Below, in pieces: positions 24,883 through 34,266 of a stretch of DNA of 53,755 nt; the first letter of the stretch is position 1, and every line of letters begins with the position of its first letter. The translations under genes were made by a program, and so were the position numbers. The notes under the pieces were generated by a model that saw nothing but the letters and a program-made list of their open reading frames with translations, was not told where the DNA came from and made no database searches. Origin of the DNA: Candidatus Woesearchaeota archaeon (lineage in GTDB: Archaea > Nanobdellota > Nanobdellia > SCGC-AAA011-G17 > JACPNG01); NCBI GenBank assembly GCA_016185615.1, contig JACPNE010000004.1, forward strand, positions 68,625-122,379, in the 5' to 3' direction.

Positions 24883-26388
24883 ATGGATTTTAACAATATT
24901 AAAGATAAAATAAAAAAGCCCCATAATATTATATTAATTCTAATCATTATACTAGCTTTAGTTATAAGGTTAAATTATTTTAATGATAATCAAGCAGTTT
25001 GGTGGGATGAGGCTGAGTATCTATTGCAAGCAAAGCACTGGGCATTCCAAACTCCAAACACAGGATTTGGTGAGGTACGTCCAATATTATTATCATTTAT
25101 TTTATCATTATTTTATAGATTAGGAGGAACTGAATTATCAGCAAGGATTGTAATATTATTATTCTCAATTTTTGGGGTATATTTAGCTTATCTAGTAGGA
25201 AAAGAATTATTCAATAAAGAAGTGGGATTAATATCATCTTTCTTATTATCAATATTTTATCTTGATATATTTTATACGATAAGGGTTTTAGTTGATGTTC
25301 CAGGAGCAACAATGTCATTATTGATGATTTACTTATTCTGGAAAGGGTATTATCAAGACAAAAAATATTTGTATTGGTTTGGATTTGCTTTTGGATTAGC
25401 ATTTATGTTAAAGTTTACTACAGGATTATTTCTAATTGTGATATTCTTATATCTATTAATAACAGAACATCTTAGATTCTTTAAGATAAAAGAATTATAC
25501 ATAGCTGGAATAATTGCTTTCATAACAGCAATGCCTTATTTCATATGGTCTTATTTAACGTATGGTGATCCAATTAGGGGAGTAATAAGATCCAGTGGAG
25601 ATGGATTAAAGTATTCAGCACAAAAAGGATTTGAAGAGGCATTTGGCAGATTCGCCTCATATATTTTACAGACTAACAGCCATTTAAAGATAGTATTGTT
25701 TATACTATTACTAATTGGTTTAATCTCATTTTATAAATTAATAATTGGATTTGATTTAGTTGTAAGAAGAAAAGAGAAATCATTGAATCCATATTTATTT
25801 TTGTTGATATGGATATTAATTCCATTAATTTATTTCAGTTTCTTTTTCCATGTATATGATCCAAGGTATCTAATTTCAATATTTCCTGCTTTATTTATAA
25901 TTATAGGATTAGGTATAATGATAGTATATAATTTCTTAACTCAGTATGAAAAAAGGCTTGCGATAGCATTGATTATTCTAATATTATTAATTGCAGGATA
26001 TCAACAAAATATATTTACAAAACAAGTTATAGACAGCAGATCAAATAGTTTTGTTCAATTCAAATATGCGGGAGAATGGCTAAAAGATAGAACAGAAAAA
26101 GATGAAATTATTTTTAATACGGGTGTTCCCCAAAATGTGTATTACACAGAAAGAGACACATTTGGTCATGGCTCAGAGGAAAACTTTGAGAATAGAAGAG
26201 AAAATGAAAAAATAAATTATTATGTATTATCAAGATTGGAGTTAGCCCCTGATTGGGCTTATACCTATCCATCAAGACATCCTGAAATTATGAAGCCAGT
26301 ATTTGCTTGTGATAATTCATTGTGTACTGATGACCTATCAAAGATTAACAGTAATTCAATTACTTTAATTGTTTATCAGTTTGTATAG
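24883..26388 (+). CDS. GT-C-type membrane glycosyltransferase (PMT/ArnT-like)
   Basis: A first helix is followed by a catalytic-type acidic loop, AVWWDEAEYL (Asp and Glu). About eleven more hydrophobic segments follow, then a periplasmic-like C-terminal domain (RNVYYTERDTFGHGSEE-type region, two Cys near the end). This layout is that of dolichyl-phosphate-sugar-dependent PMT/ArnT-type enzymes. The 3' end overlaps the convergent GT4 gene by 29 bp. It probably adds a sugar to a lipid-linked glycan or a protein on the outer face. Confidence 0.82.
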   Translation: MDFNNIKDKIKKPHNIILILIIILALVIRLNYFNDNQAVWWDEAEYLLQAKHWAFQTPNTGFGEVRPILLSFILSLFYRLGGTELSARIVILLFSIFGVYLAYLVGKELFNKEVGLISSFLLSIFYLDIFYTIRVLVDVPGATMSLLMIYLFWKGYYQDKKYLYWFGFAFGLAFMLKFTTGLFLIVIFLYLLITEHLRFFKIKELYIAGIIAFITAMPYFIWSYLTYGDPIRGVIRSSGDGLKYSAQKGFEEAFGRFASYILQTNSHLKIVLFILLLIGLISFYKLIIGFDLVVRRKEKSLNPYLFLLIWILIPLIYFSFFFHVYDPRYLISIFPALFIIIGLGIMIVYNFLTQYEKRLAIALIILILLIAGYQQNIFTKQVIDSRSNSFVQFKYAGEWLKDRTEKDEIIFNTGVPQNVYYTERDTFGHGSEENFENRRENEKINYYVLSRLELAPDWAYTYPSRHPEIMKPVFACDNSLCTDDLSKINSNSITLIVYQFV

Positions 26389-27472
26389 CTTTTTTCATTA
26401 TTTCAAGAGTCCTATCGGCAGTATTATCCCAGCTGAAGTTTCTAGACCATTTATATGCCTCTTTAGACATTTTATCCCTAAGTTTTTTATCTTTTATTAA
26501 TACTAATATCTTTTCCAGCATTTCATTTTCGCTATTGACTAAATAACCTGTCTTGTTGTTTAATATTGAATCTCTCAAACCAGGAACATCAAAAGAGATA
26601 GCAGGAACTCCGCAGGCATTTGCCTCCAAGACAACTATTCCCCACCCTTCCTTATAAGAGGGAGTAACAAAAATCCAGGATTTCTGTAATAACTCTAATT
26701 TTTTGTTTTCAGAAACAAATCCGAAGAACTTAATGTTCTTCTCCAATTTAAGCTCCTTAGTCAATCTTTTTAGTTCTCTTTCAGCTTCCCCTCTTCCAAA
26801 GATGTAAAGTTGCGCATCTTTGTATTTTCTGACAATTTCTTTCATCAACCTAATTAGAATATCTATCCTCTTATAGTTCATTAATCTTCCATGATGTACT
26901 ATTATTGGAATATTCTTGTTTTTTGCATTAGTATTTGGCTTCAAATTTTTAGATATGCCCATAGGGATGATATTGATATTCCTGAATCCCATGCTATAAA
27001 ATTCCTCTTTAGATGATTCTGATATTGCTAAGACATTCTCATTCTTGTAAAATAAGGGCATTACATAAGATTCAACGAATATAGCAATCAAGGCTATAGG
27101 AAAGAATATTTCTTTAAAATATATCTCTCCAACAATGTGATAGATCATTGCTACTCTTGGTTTTCTGGAATATATCATAGACATCCAGGGTGTTCCTGAT
27201 ATACTCTCAAAAATTATATCATAATTCTCCTTTCTAAGCTTAAAAGTATATAATATAAAAGCCCATAAATAAACAGTCATTATATTTCCATATCTTATTA
27301 TCTCTACACCGTCTATATTTTCATGTCTCTTTGCTCCCTTATAATAACCACAGAATAATGTAACTTTATGATTCTGCTTTGATAGTCTCTTAAGTATCTC
27401 ATGTACATTTACCTCTGCACCACCAGCTCTTGGATGGGTTATATCTCTCCAGTTTAAAGCTAATATCTTCAT
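26360..27472 (-). CDS. Glycosyltransferase family 4
   Basis: The N-terminal acceptor domain starts MKILALNWRDITHPRAGGAE. The C-terminal donor domain has PSYKEGWGIVVLEANACGVP, the EX7E signature of GT4. The length of 370 residues is typical. It is the last gene of a minus-strand operon (GlcNAc-1-P transferase, flippase, GT2, deacetylase, GT4); its ATG overlaps the stop of the deacetylase. Cytoplasmic transfer of a sugar to a lipid-linked glycan is likely. Confidence 0.92.
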   Translation of the reverse strand: MKILALNWRDITHPRAGGAEVNVHEILKRLSKQNHKVTLFCGYYKGAKRHENIDGVEIIRYGNIMTVYLWAFILYTFKLRKENYDIIFESISGTPWMSMIYSRKPRVAMIYHIVGEIYFKEIFFPIALIAIFVESYVMPLFYKNENVLAISESSKEEFYSMGFRNINIIPMGISKNLKPNTNAKNKNIPIIVHHGRLMNYKRIDILIRLMKEIVRKYKDAQLYIFGRGEAERELKRLTKELKLEKNIKFFGFVSENKKLELLQKSWIFVTPSYKEGWGIVVLEANACGVPAISFDVPGLRDSILNNKTGYLVNSENEMLEKILVLIKDKKLRDKMSKEAYKWSRNFSWDNTADRTLEIMKKAIQTDKQLK

Positions 27473-28254
27473 TTAAGATAACCCCCTTTCATTAGGTAAT
27501 TTTGTATTGTGTCAAACTTCATATTGTTTCTTTTGCACCAAATTATATAATTGTCAAGTTTTTTGATCAATTTTTCCCCGCTATTTGGCTTATATATAAA
27601 TGGGATTTTATATTTTGATAAATTTACAAATTCCCATGGATGAAATACAAGATGAACAAAATTAGTATCCAATAAACATGCTTTTGTTATTATCTTTGCA
27701 TAATTTAATCCGAGATTTTTGAATGCAAACCAGAATAAAGGCAATCTTAAAACAGGAGAGACTGACATAGGAATTATAATCATTCCATTATTTGATTTTA
27801 TTTTTCTTGTATGTAATAAATAATTGTATCTTCCAGGAATAAAAGTTGGGTTTATTGAGCTATTATACTTAAAATTTAGTTTTTTCAGCACGTTTATATT
27901 AGTTTTACTAAATCTTGGAGACCTATATCCAATTACTTTTTTATTTGTTATCTTCTCAAGTATTTTGTTTGTTTTTAGAAGGTTGTTATATGTTGTCTTT
28001 TCATCCATTTTATTATAATCATAATTATGCGAATATCCATGGGATGCTATTTCATGCTTTTTTGATATTTTTTTTATTAATTGCTTGTTGTTCTCAGCAA
28101 ATACTCCAGTTACAAAAAAAGTTGCTTTTATATTGTGCTTGTCCAATAGCCTTATTACATTGATCAAACCTTGATGGCTTACATCAAATGCCAATTTTCC
28201 ATTTAATATGTCAAACTCTTCAGTATCAAAAGTTATAAGTACAACTTTCTGCAT
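27469..28254 (-). CDS. Polysaccharide deacetylase-family protein
   Basis: NodB-fold motifs are in order: TFDTEEFD (metal Asp), KATFFVTG, HEIASHGYSHNYDY (metal His pair), VIGYRSPRFS, and VFHPWEF near the end. These enzymes remove N- or O-acetyl groups from sugars using a metal. There is no signal peptide, so it may act on a cytoplasmic lipid-linked sugar such as GlcNAc. ATG 28254 is preferred because GGTGG precedes it by five bases and the upstream GTG lies inside that sequence. It overlaps both neighbours in its operon. Confidence 0.85.
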   Translation of the reverse strand: MQKVVLITFDTEEFDILNGKLAFDVSHQGLINVIRLLDKHNIKATFFVTGVFAENNKQLIKKISKKHEIASHGYSHNYDYNKMDEKTTYNNLLKTNKILEKITNKKVIGYRSPRFSKTNINVLKKLNFKYNSSINPTFIPGRYNYLLHTRKIKSNNGMIIIPMSVSPVLRLPLFWFAFKNLGLNYAKIITKACLLDTNFVHLVFHPWEFVNLSKYKIPFIYKPNSGEKLIKKLDNYIIWCKRNNMKFDTIQNYLMKGGYLK

Positions 28255-28940
28255 CGCAACCACCAAAGTTTTATAATACTATTAAACATATACATAATAT
28301 AAATAGTCTTGAAAGTGCTGCCTTCCCTATGGATTGTAGGGACATAAGTCTCATGAATTTTATATCCCTTCTCCTTTAATTTCCATAACAGCTCAACATC
28401 AAATGCGAAATTCTTGCATATAAAGTTCTTGTCTATATTATTTAAAGCATTTCCTTTAAAGAATTTTGCTCCTGCCTGGGTATCCATATATTTTAATCCA
28501 AATAAAAATCTAACCAAAACATTCCATCCCCTGCTTAATAATTTTCTTAGCCAGGGCTCATTTACACTAAAAAAATTCTTTCCTTTCCATTTCGAAGCTA
28601 TTATAGCATCATGATTTTTTAGTTCAGATATGATCTTTTTTATATGATTAAGATTAAAGGCATCATCTGCATCTATGTATCCAATATATTTATTTTTGGC
28701 TATTTTTAACCCCTCTAATATGGCTCCTCCTTTCCCTAATTTTTCTGGAAAGTCTAGATAACTAAGATTCTTGTTTTTCTTCTTCCATTCTTTCAATATC
28801 TCTATAGTTTTGTCAGAGCTCCCATTAGAAACAACTAAAATATCTATCTCTTTCCCGAAAACTTTGTTTAAAGAGCTAAGTGTTGATTTAATTCTTTTTT
28901 CCTCATTATAAGCTGGAATTACCAATGTTAGATCTGACAT
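28233..28940 (-). CDS. Glycosyltransferase family 2
   Basis: MSDLTLVIPAYNEEKRIKST and VVSNGSSDKT are the start of a GT2 fold, YIDADDAFNLNHIKK the metal site, and MDTQAGAKFFKG the acceptor-side segment, as in dolichyl-phosphate glucose/mannose synthases. A short hydrophobic C-terminus may bind the membrane. ATG 28940 is chosen over a TTG at 28958. It overlaps the flippase gene upstream and the deacetylase downstream, so it is embedded in the operon. Confidence 0.88.
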   Translation of the reverse strand: MSDLTLVIPAYNEEKRIKSTLSSLNKVFGKEIDILVVSNGSSDKTIEILKEWKKKNKNLSYLDFPEKLGKGGAILEGLKIAKNKYIGYIDADDAFNLNHIKKIISELKNHDAIIASKWKGKNFFSVNEPWLRKLLSRGWNVLVRFLFGLKYMDTQAGAKFFKGNALNNIDKNFICKNFAFDVELLWKLKEKGYKIHETYVPTIHREGSTFKTIYIMYMFNSIIKLWWLRCRKLYL

Positions 28941-30183
28941 CCTTTGAAACCCCCACAATAAATAATGACAAGATGAATAATACTATGAATAGATATAGCA
29001 GTACAGTTATTACTTCCAGTATTGTGTTGTGGAATATCCATATTAATGAAATTTCTATGAAGTTGAATAGAACCAATAGATAAATAAACTTTGTTTTTCC
29101 TATTGCAAGGTTATACAATGAAATTGTATATGTCAATGTAAACAATAAAATAACTAATGAATATAGCCATATAAGATTAGATATTCCAATATAATCCGTC
29201 CCATAAGATATATTAATAATTAAGTCTGAGAAAATATAAAATAAGATTATTACAGGAATTGCTGCTATACAAATAAATAGTAGTGATTTATATAAAACAC
29301 TTTTAGAGTGCTCATTCTGATAATACAATTCTGAAGCTTTTGAAAACATTACTTGTCCTATTGAGAAAGTTCCGAAAAATACTGCTTTTCCTATCAAGGC
29401 CATAGCAGCATATAATCCCGCATTTATAGGATCAAGAAAATGCTTTACCAATATTATATCAACAGTATATAATGAGGTTAATACCAATAAAGTAAATCCA
29501 ACGGGAAATGAGTATGAATAGATATTTTTTGTGTTAAACTTTTCTTTAGCTATTACAAAAAACTTTCTAAGCGGGATAAGCGAAAATAAAAAAGCAAACA
29601 TCGATGATAAAACAAATGCTAATGTTCCGGCATTAACCCTTAACCCAAAATAAACTAAGGAAATAGCTATCAATAATTTTAACAAAGATTCTATCAGATA
29701 ATTAAATCCATAGCTTGTAAATCTTTGCAATCCCTGTAATATTCCCCTTGTTACAGGAATGATTCCGGCAAATAAGATAAAAAATGTTATGATGATGAAA
29801 GGGGTTTTGTCTATATGCAAGAAGTCAGTTACTAATGGGCTTATTATTATTAATGACATTATAATTATCAAACTAACAACAAATAATTTTTTTAACGATC
29901 TTACTAAGAGATAAGCTATCTTATTATATTCTTTTTTAACTTTTAAGTCAGATACAAACTTTGTTATGCTTGTTTGTATTGCTAAAATAAAGACATTAAA
30001 CAAATAAATCATCGAAATTAAGGTTCCTAATATTCCATAATCGCTTGGTCCAAGAACCCGGCCCATATAAAATTGGAATAAGAATCCTATTAGATTAGCT
30101 AGATTAAATGCTATAAATATCATGAAATTATCTTTTATTAATAGATAATTGTTATTAAACAATGAAAGTATTCTGTTTATCAT
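28906..30183 (-). CDS. Polysaccharide/lipid-linked oligosaccharide flippase (Wzx-like, MOP superfamily)
   Basis: There are about twelve to fourteen hydrophobic helices, and the N-terminal YMGRVLGPSDYGILGTLISM is the hallmark of polysaccharide-type MOP exporters. Such proteins turn lipid-linked glycans from the inner to the outer face of the membrane. ATG 30183 overlaps the stop of the GlcNAc-1-P transferase in an ATGA; an ATG nine bases upstream is possible. With AglB nearby, it is a good candidate for flipping the N-glycan precursor. Confidence 0.87.
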   Translation of the reverse strand: MINRILSLFNNNYLLIKDNFMIFIAFNLANLIGFLFQFYMGRVLGPSDYGILGTLISMIYLFNVFILAIQTSITKFVSDLKVKKEYNKIAYLLVRSLKKLFVVSLIIIMSLIIISPLVTDFLHIDKTPFIIITFFILFAGIIPVTRGILQGLQRFTSYGFNYLIESLLKLLIAISLVYFGLRVNAGTLAFVLSSMFAFLFSLIPLRKFFVIAKEKFNTKNIYSYSFPVGFTLLVLTSLYTVDIILVKHFLDPINAGLYAAMALIGKAVFFGTFSIGQVMFSKASELYYQNEHSKSVLYKSLLFICIAAIPVIILFYIFSDLIINISYGTDYIGISNLIWLYSLVILLFTLTYTISLYNLAIGKTKFIYLLVLFNFIEISLIWIFHNTILEVITVLLYLFIVLFILSLFIVGVSKDVRSNIGNSSL

Positions 30184-31190
30184 ATTATCCATATTAAGCT
30201 TGAAAAAAACAACTCCACCATTATCATTGTATAAACAATCTGTTTCTCTGTTAAACGCCCTTTATTTGTAAATATATGCGGAATAGAATATATTTTTGAA
30301 TAATTTGTTTTTATCTTTCCATTGTCATATCTTCCATAACTCTGTGCTTTAAATCTTGATCTTGACTTTAATATAAATTCAATAAAGAAAGGAATAGATA
30401 CAATTAAAGCTGCTTTTTCTATATTTCCGACAATAGCCATAACAGCCAATATTGCTCCCAGTAAATATGTTAATGAATCTCCAGGAAGAATATCAGCAGG
30501 ATATTTGTTATAATAATAAAACGCAATCAAAGAGGAAAATGATAATAATCCAATCAAGGCAGCAACATAACTTCCGTTTACATAGGCAAACAATCCAAGC
30601 ATTCCTGTATAAATAATTCCCATTCCCGTTTCCATTCCATTATATCCGGCAAGCATGTTAACCATATTTGTGGCACCCACAAAACCTATTGGAATTAAGA
30701 CTAATGGAAATAATAATCCAAGATTAACCTCTCCAAATAAGGGCAATCCTATTGTTGTATCTCCTGCATTGATTACAATTAATGGAACAGCAGCAAGAAG
30801 TGTCAACAAAGGCTTTTGCCATTGCCTTAGTCCTGGAAAACCATAATTGGATTTTCTCAATAAATCATCCATAAATCCCAAAAATGTTATAATAAATATT
30901 GAGGTTATTGAGGCAAAGAATAATACTAAAGAGCCCTCATTAAGGATTAATCCTACATTATCTTCTGGGAAAAAGGTTCTTATAAAAATAAATATCATCA
31001 ATCCAACAAACAATCCAATCATTACTGGAAGCCCCCCAGATATCGGAATTGTTGGCTTTTCCTGCTTATTTTGATCTGTATCAACCATATCTATTCTTTT
31101 AAGAAATCTCATAATCCATGGTGTAATATAAAATACTGTAAAAAACGCAAATAAGGCTGAAATTATAGGAACCAAATAGAGGTTTGGCAT
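30180..31190 (-). CDS. GlcNAc-1-phosphate transferase (GPT/WecA/AglH-like)
   Basis: This polytopic enzyme moves sugar-1-phosphate from a UDP-sugar to polyprenyl phosphate, the first step of a lipid-linked glycan. Motifs include KPTIPISGGLPVMIG near the start, FLGFMDDLLR (catalytic-site aspartates), NMLAGYNGMETG and PGDSLTYLLGA. About ten helices are visible. I choose ATG 31190 (MPNLYLVP), because the upstream extension to 31265 would reach the start of the divergent radical SAM gene. It leads the five-gene minus-strand operon. Confidence 0.9.
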   Translation of the reverse strand: MPNLYLVPIISALFAFFTVFYITPWIMRFLKRIDMVDTDQNKQEKPTIPISGGLPVMIGLFVGLMIFIFIRTFFPEDNVGLILNEGSLVLFFASITSIFIITFLGFMDDLLRKSNYGFPGLRQWQKPLLTLLAAVPLIVINAGDTTIGLPLFGEVNLGLLFPLVLIPIGFVGATNMVNMLAGYNGMETGMGIIYTGMLGLFAYVNGSYVAALIGLLSFSSLIAFYYYNKYPADILPGDSLTYLLGAILAVMAIVGNIEKAALIVSIPFFIEFILKSRSRFKAQSYGRYDNGKIKTNYSKIYSIPHIFTNKGRLTEKQIVYTMIMVELFFSSLIWII

Positions 31191-31264
31191 AGCAGAAACA
31201 GCTGTAGAACGTATAAAAACCTTTCGAAACAATTTTAAATATACAAATTCAGAAAAGTAATACA

Positions 31265-32644
31265 ATGAGGGTGGTGCTGGTTAATCCTTCTTCTTCAACA
31301 GTATATGGGCAAAAACTTAGTCCAATCTATCCCCCTTTGGGGTTATTGTATATAGCTGCAGTTCTAGAAAAAGAGCATGATATCAAAGTTGTTGATTATG
31401 ATGCAGATGATATGAATGATAATAAGTTAAAACAAGTATTCAGAACATTTAATCCAGATTTAGTTGGATTAACCGCTTCTACAGCCAACATAAACAGTGC
31501 AAAACAAATTGCTTCGTTAGCAAAGGAAGAAGGGATAAAAACATTATTGGGTGGATTGCATGCAACAATGATGCCAGAGGAATGTATGAATTATGGCTGC
31601 TTTGATTTCATTGTTAAAGGTGAAGGAGAAATAACAATTCCTTTAATAGTAAATAATCTGGATAAAAAAGAATTTAATATAGATGGGATGTGGTATAAAA
31701 AGAATGGAGAGATAATAAGAAATAAAGACAGGCCTTATATTCAAGACCTAGATTCATTGCCTTTTCCTTCTAGACACTTATTAAAAAATCCTACAGCTTA
31801 TAAGCCACCCGATGCATTAAGGGAGCCAGTAACCCCAATGATGACTAGTCGTGGATGCCCTTCCAGATGCACTTATTGTTGCACCAAGCATATTCTTGGA
31901 CAAGAGTTTAGATTCAGAAGCCCAAAAAATATTGTTGATGAGATTGAACATGTTGTAGATAAATTTGGAATACAAGAGATACATCTAATGGACGATGTAT
32001 TCACATATAATAGAGAAAGAGTATTCCAATTTAGGGACGAAGTAAAGAGAAGAGATATAGATGTTAATTTTGTTTTAGCTAATGGATTAAGGGCTGATCA
32101 AGTTGATAGGGAAAGATTAGAAGCATTAAGAGATTTAGGAGTAATAAGTATTGGCTGTGGTGTTGAATCAGGAAACCAGCAAATCCTGAATAATATAAGA
32201 AAAGATATTAGATTAGACAGAGTAAGAGAATCATATAAAATTGCAAAAGAACTTGGATTTCAGACTTGGGGTTTCTTTATTTTAGGATTGCCTGGAGAGA
32301 ATGAATCCACAATAAAAGATACAATAAATTTTGCCAAAGAATTAGATGTTGATTTTGCAAAATTCTTAATATTAAAGCCATATCCAAATAGTCATGTTTG
32401 GGAGCAATTACAGCAAGAAAATCTTATTGATAACACAGATTATGATAATTATGGGGTTTATACTGCTCCAGTTCATCATCTAAAAGACTTAAATGCAGAG
32501 GATATATTAAAATGGCAGAGAATAGCTTATAGAAAATTCTACTTAAGACCTAAAAAAATAATGCAGCATGTCATGAGAATAAGGACAATGACTCAGTTAA
32601 AATATAATTTATTAGCTGCTAAATTTATATTGGGAATGATGTAA
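31265..32644 (+). CDS. B12-binding-type radical SAM protein
   Basis: The N-terminal cobalamin-type domain (residues about 1-130, with NPSSSTVYGQKLSPIYPPLG) is followed by SRGCPSRCTYCC, where Cys198, Cys202 and Cys205 bind the [4Fe-4S] cluster. The length of 459 residues fits the class. It is divergent from the GlcNAc-1-P transferase with a 74-bp gap and converges with a methyltransferase. It could modify a lipid or sugar of the cell surface; no substrate evidence is in the sequence. Confidence 0.88.
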   Translation: MRVVLVNPSSSTVYGQKLSPIYPPLGLLYIAAVLEKEHDIKVVDYDADDMNDNKLKQVFRTFNPDLVGLTASTANINSAKQIASLAKEEGIKTLLGGLHATMMPEECMNYGCFDFIVKGEGEITIPLIVNNLDKKEFNIDGMWYKKNGEIIRNKDRPYIQDLDSLPFPSRHLLKNPTAYKPPDALREPVTPMMTSRGCPSRCTYCCTKHILGQEFRFRSPKNIVDEIEHVVDKFGIQEIHLMDDVFTYNRERVFQFRDEVKRRDIDVNFVLANGLRADQVDRERLEALRDLGVISIGCGVESGNQQILNNIRKDIRLDRVRESYKIAKELGFQTWGFFILGLPGENESTIKDTINFAKELDVDFAKFLILKPYPNSHVWEQLQQENLIDNTDYDNYGVYTAPVHHLKDLNAEDILKWQRIAYRKFYLRPKKIMQHVMRIRTMTQLKYNLLAAKFILGMM

Positions 32645-33235
32645 TCATTTTTTGTTTAAAATTAGAATATAATCATTATAAGGTCCGGTCTTATAATAGT
32701 AATATTTCTCAATCTTGAAATATTTATCAAAAATTGGTTTTAATTGAGTTATATTTCTAGGATATTTTCCTCGGTCATTAGCTAACATAACCTTTCCAAT
32801 TAGACTTTTTTGAGATTTAACATTCAAATGGTCTATTATTAATAATCTTCCATTTTTGCTTAATATTTTAGATAAAAAATTGAATATTCCAAATAATTCC
32901 TTATTGTTTATATGATGAAATGTCATTGTAGAAAAAATTTGATCGAATTTCTCATTCTTTATGTCAGAAACATTTTTTATTAATCTGAAATCTTTTTTGA
33001 ATTTTCTTTTAGCAAATATAATATTATCTTTTTCTATGTCCACACCAACATAATTATTAAATAAATAAGAGTATTGTCCGATTCCGCATCCAAAATCAAG
33101 AGTTTTTTTATTTTTGTCTAGCTCTTTTCTAAGGATTAATTTTTCTTTTGTGAAATTGTTATGAACCAAATTTCTAAAAGAATAGAATATATTAGTATTC
33201 TTAAAAATTGAATTTATTAATTTTTCAGTTATCAT
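32645..33235 (-). CDS. Class I SAM-dependent methyltransferase
   Basis: Motif I LDFGCGIGQYSYLF and VGVDIEKDN (ribose-binding acid) are typical of class I methyltransferases. FDQIFSTMTFHHINN matches motif II/III of UbiE-like proteins. At 196 residues it is a minimal domain. It is separated from the SDR gene by zero bases on the same strand (SDR stop at 33236), so it is in the same operon. It may methylate a sugar, lipid carrier or nucleotide sugar. Confidence 0.85.
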   Translation of the reverse strand: MITEKLINSIFKNTNIFYSFRNLVHNNFTKEKLILRKELDKNKKTLDFGCGIGQYSYLFNNYVGVDIEKDNIIFAKRKFKKDFRLIKNVSDIKNEKFDQIFSTMTFHHINNKELFGIFNFLSKILSKNGRLLIIDHLNVKSQKSLIGKVMLANDRGKYPRNITQLKPIFDKYFKIEKYYYYKTGPYNDYILILNKK

Positions 33236-34228
33236 TTACCAATAGTTTTCTTTATTTTCTCTATAAAATTCATATGTTTTTTTTATTCCTTCCTTTAATG
33301 AAATTTTTGGTTTCCAATTAATAGCATTCTTAAGTTTGGATATATCCCCTATATAATCTCCAGTCTCAACATTTTTCCATTCTTTTGGCCATGGAACTTT
33401 TGCAACCTCTCCACTACCAACAGTTTCGACAATAGTATTTACCATATCAATAAATTTAGTCCCTTCTCCACTTCCAAGATTAAAGACTTCACCATATGCA
33501 TTTTTATTTATGGCTGACTGTATAAATGCATCAGCGACGTCATCTATATAGATATAATCTCTCATTTGGCTACCATCACCATAGACTGTTATTTTTTTAT
33601 TTTCTATGGCTTGTCTTATAAACCAGTTTATTATGCTATATTTGTAATGTTTCATCTGTGATCTTGGACCATAAGGATTTGATATTCTAAACATCACAGT
33701 CTTTAATCCATAATGGTTATTATAGGCTAGATGATATTTTTCTCCAGTTAACTTATGTACCCCATAAATGCTCAATGGATTTGTAGGATGTTTTTCATCC
33801 ACAGGAAGATATTCTGTCTTTCCATATTGCATTCTCGAACCAGAAAATAATACAACAGCATTTGGATTATATTTTCTACACGCTTCTAAAACATTTAAAT
33901 GTCCCCTACAATTTATATCTAAATCATAATGTGGTTCATCTAAACTATATGTATAATCTATTTGCCCAGCAAGATTGAAGATTATATCTTTTCCTTGCAC
34001 AATCTGATTTACTTTATCCCTATCCCTTATGTCCCCTATTTCTACATTTATTTGTTTTTTTATATTTTCAATATTAAAAAAATTCCCACCATATATTGGG
34101 ATTTTAGCATCTAAGATTGTTATCTTTGCACCAAGAACATTCAGTTTATTAGCTATTGTACTTCCTATTAATCCTAAACCACCAGTAATGAGAATTTCTT
34201 TTCCTTCATACTGCTCCAATGAATTCAT
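33236..34228 (-). CDS. NAD-dependent epimerase/dehydratase (dTDP-glucose/GDP-mannose dehydratase-like SDR)
   Basis: The dinucleotide loop GGLGLIG has Gly16, Gly19 and Gly22. SGSRMQYG and YGVHKLTGEK carry the Ser and Tyr-x3-Lys active-site residues. VYGDGSQMRDYIYIDDVADA is the strongly conserved C-terminal segment of sugar-nucleotide 4,6-dehydratases and epimerases. A TTTATAAAT box lies at 34245-34254 on the minus strand, about 20-25 bp before the ATG. It probably makes a nucleotide sugar for the island; the exact one is unknown. Confidence 0.92.
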   Translation of the reverse strand: MNSLEQYEGKEILITGGLGLIGSTIANKLNVLGAKITILDAKIPIYGGNFFNIENIKKQINVEIGDIRDRDKVNQIVQGKDIIFNLAGQIDYTYSLDEPHYDLDINCRGHLNVLEACRKYNPNAVVLFSGSRMQYGKTEYLPVDEKHPTNPLSIYGVHKLTGEKYHLAYNNHYGLKTVMFRISNPYGPRSQMKHYKYSIINWFIRQAIENKKITVYGDGSQMRDYIYIDDVADAFIQSAINKNAYGEVFNLGSGEGTKFIDMVNTIVETVGSGEVAKVPWPKEWKNVETGDYIGDISKLKNAINWKPKISLKEGIKKTYEFYRENKENYW

Positions 34229-34266
34229 AACGGAAAACGAGCGATTAAATTTATAAACGTTTCTAG

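Noticed and set aside
31191..31265. N-terminal extension of the GlcNAc-1-P transferase
   Set aside because: It would reach the divergent radical SAM start; the family's first helix begins just after ATG 31190.
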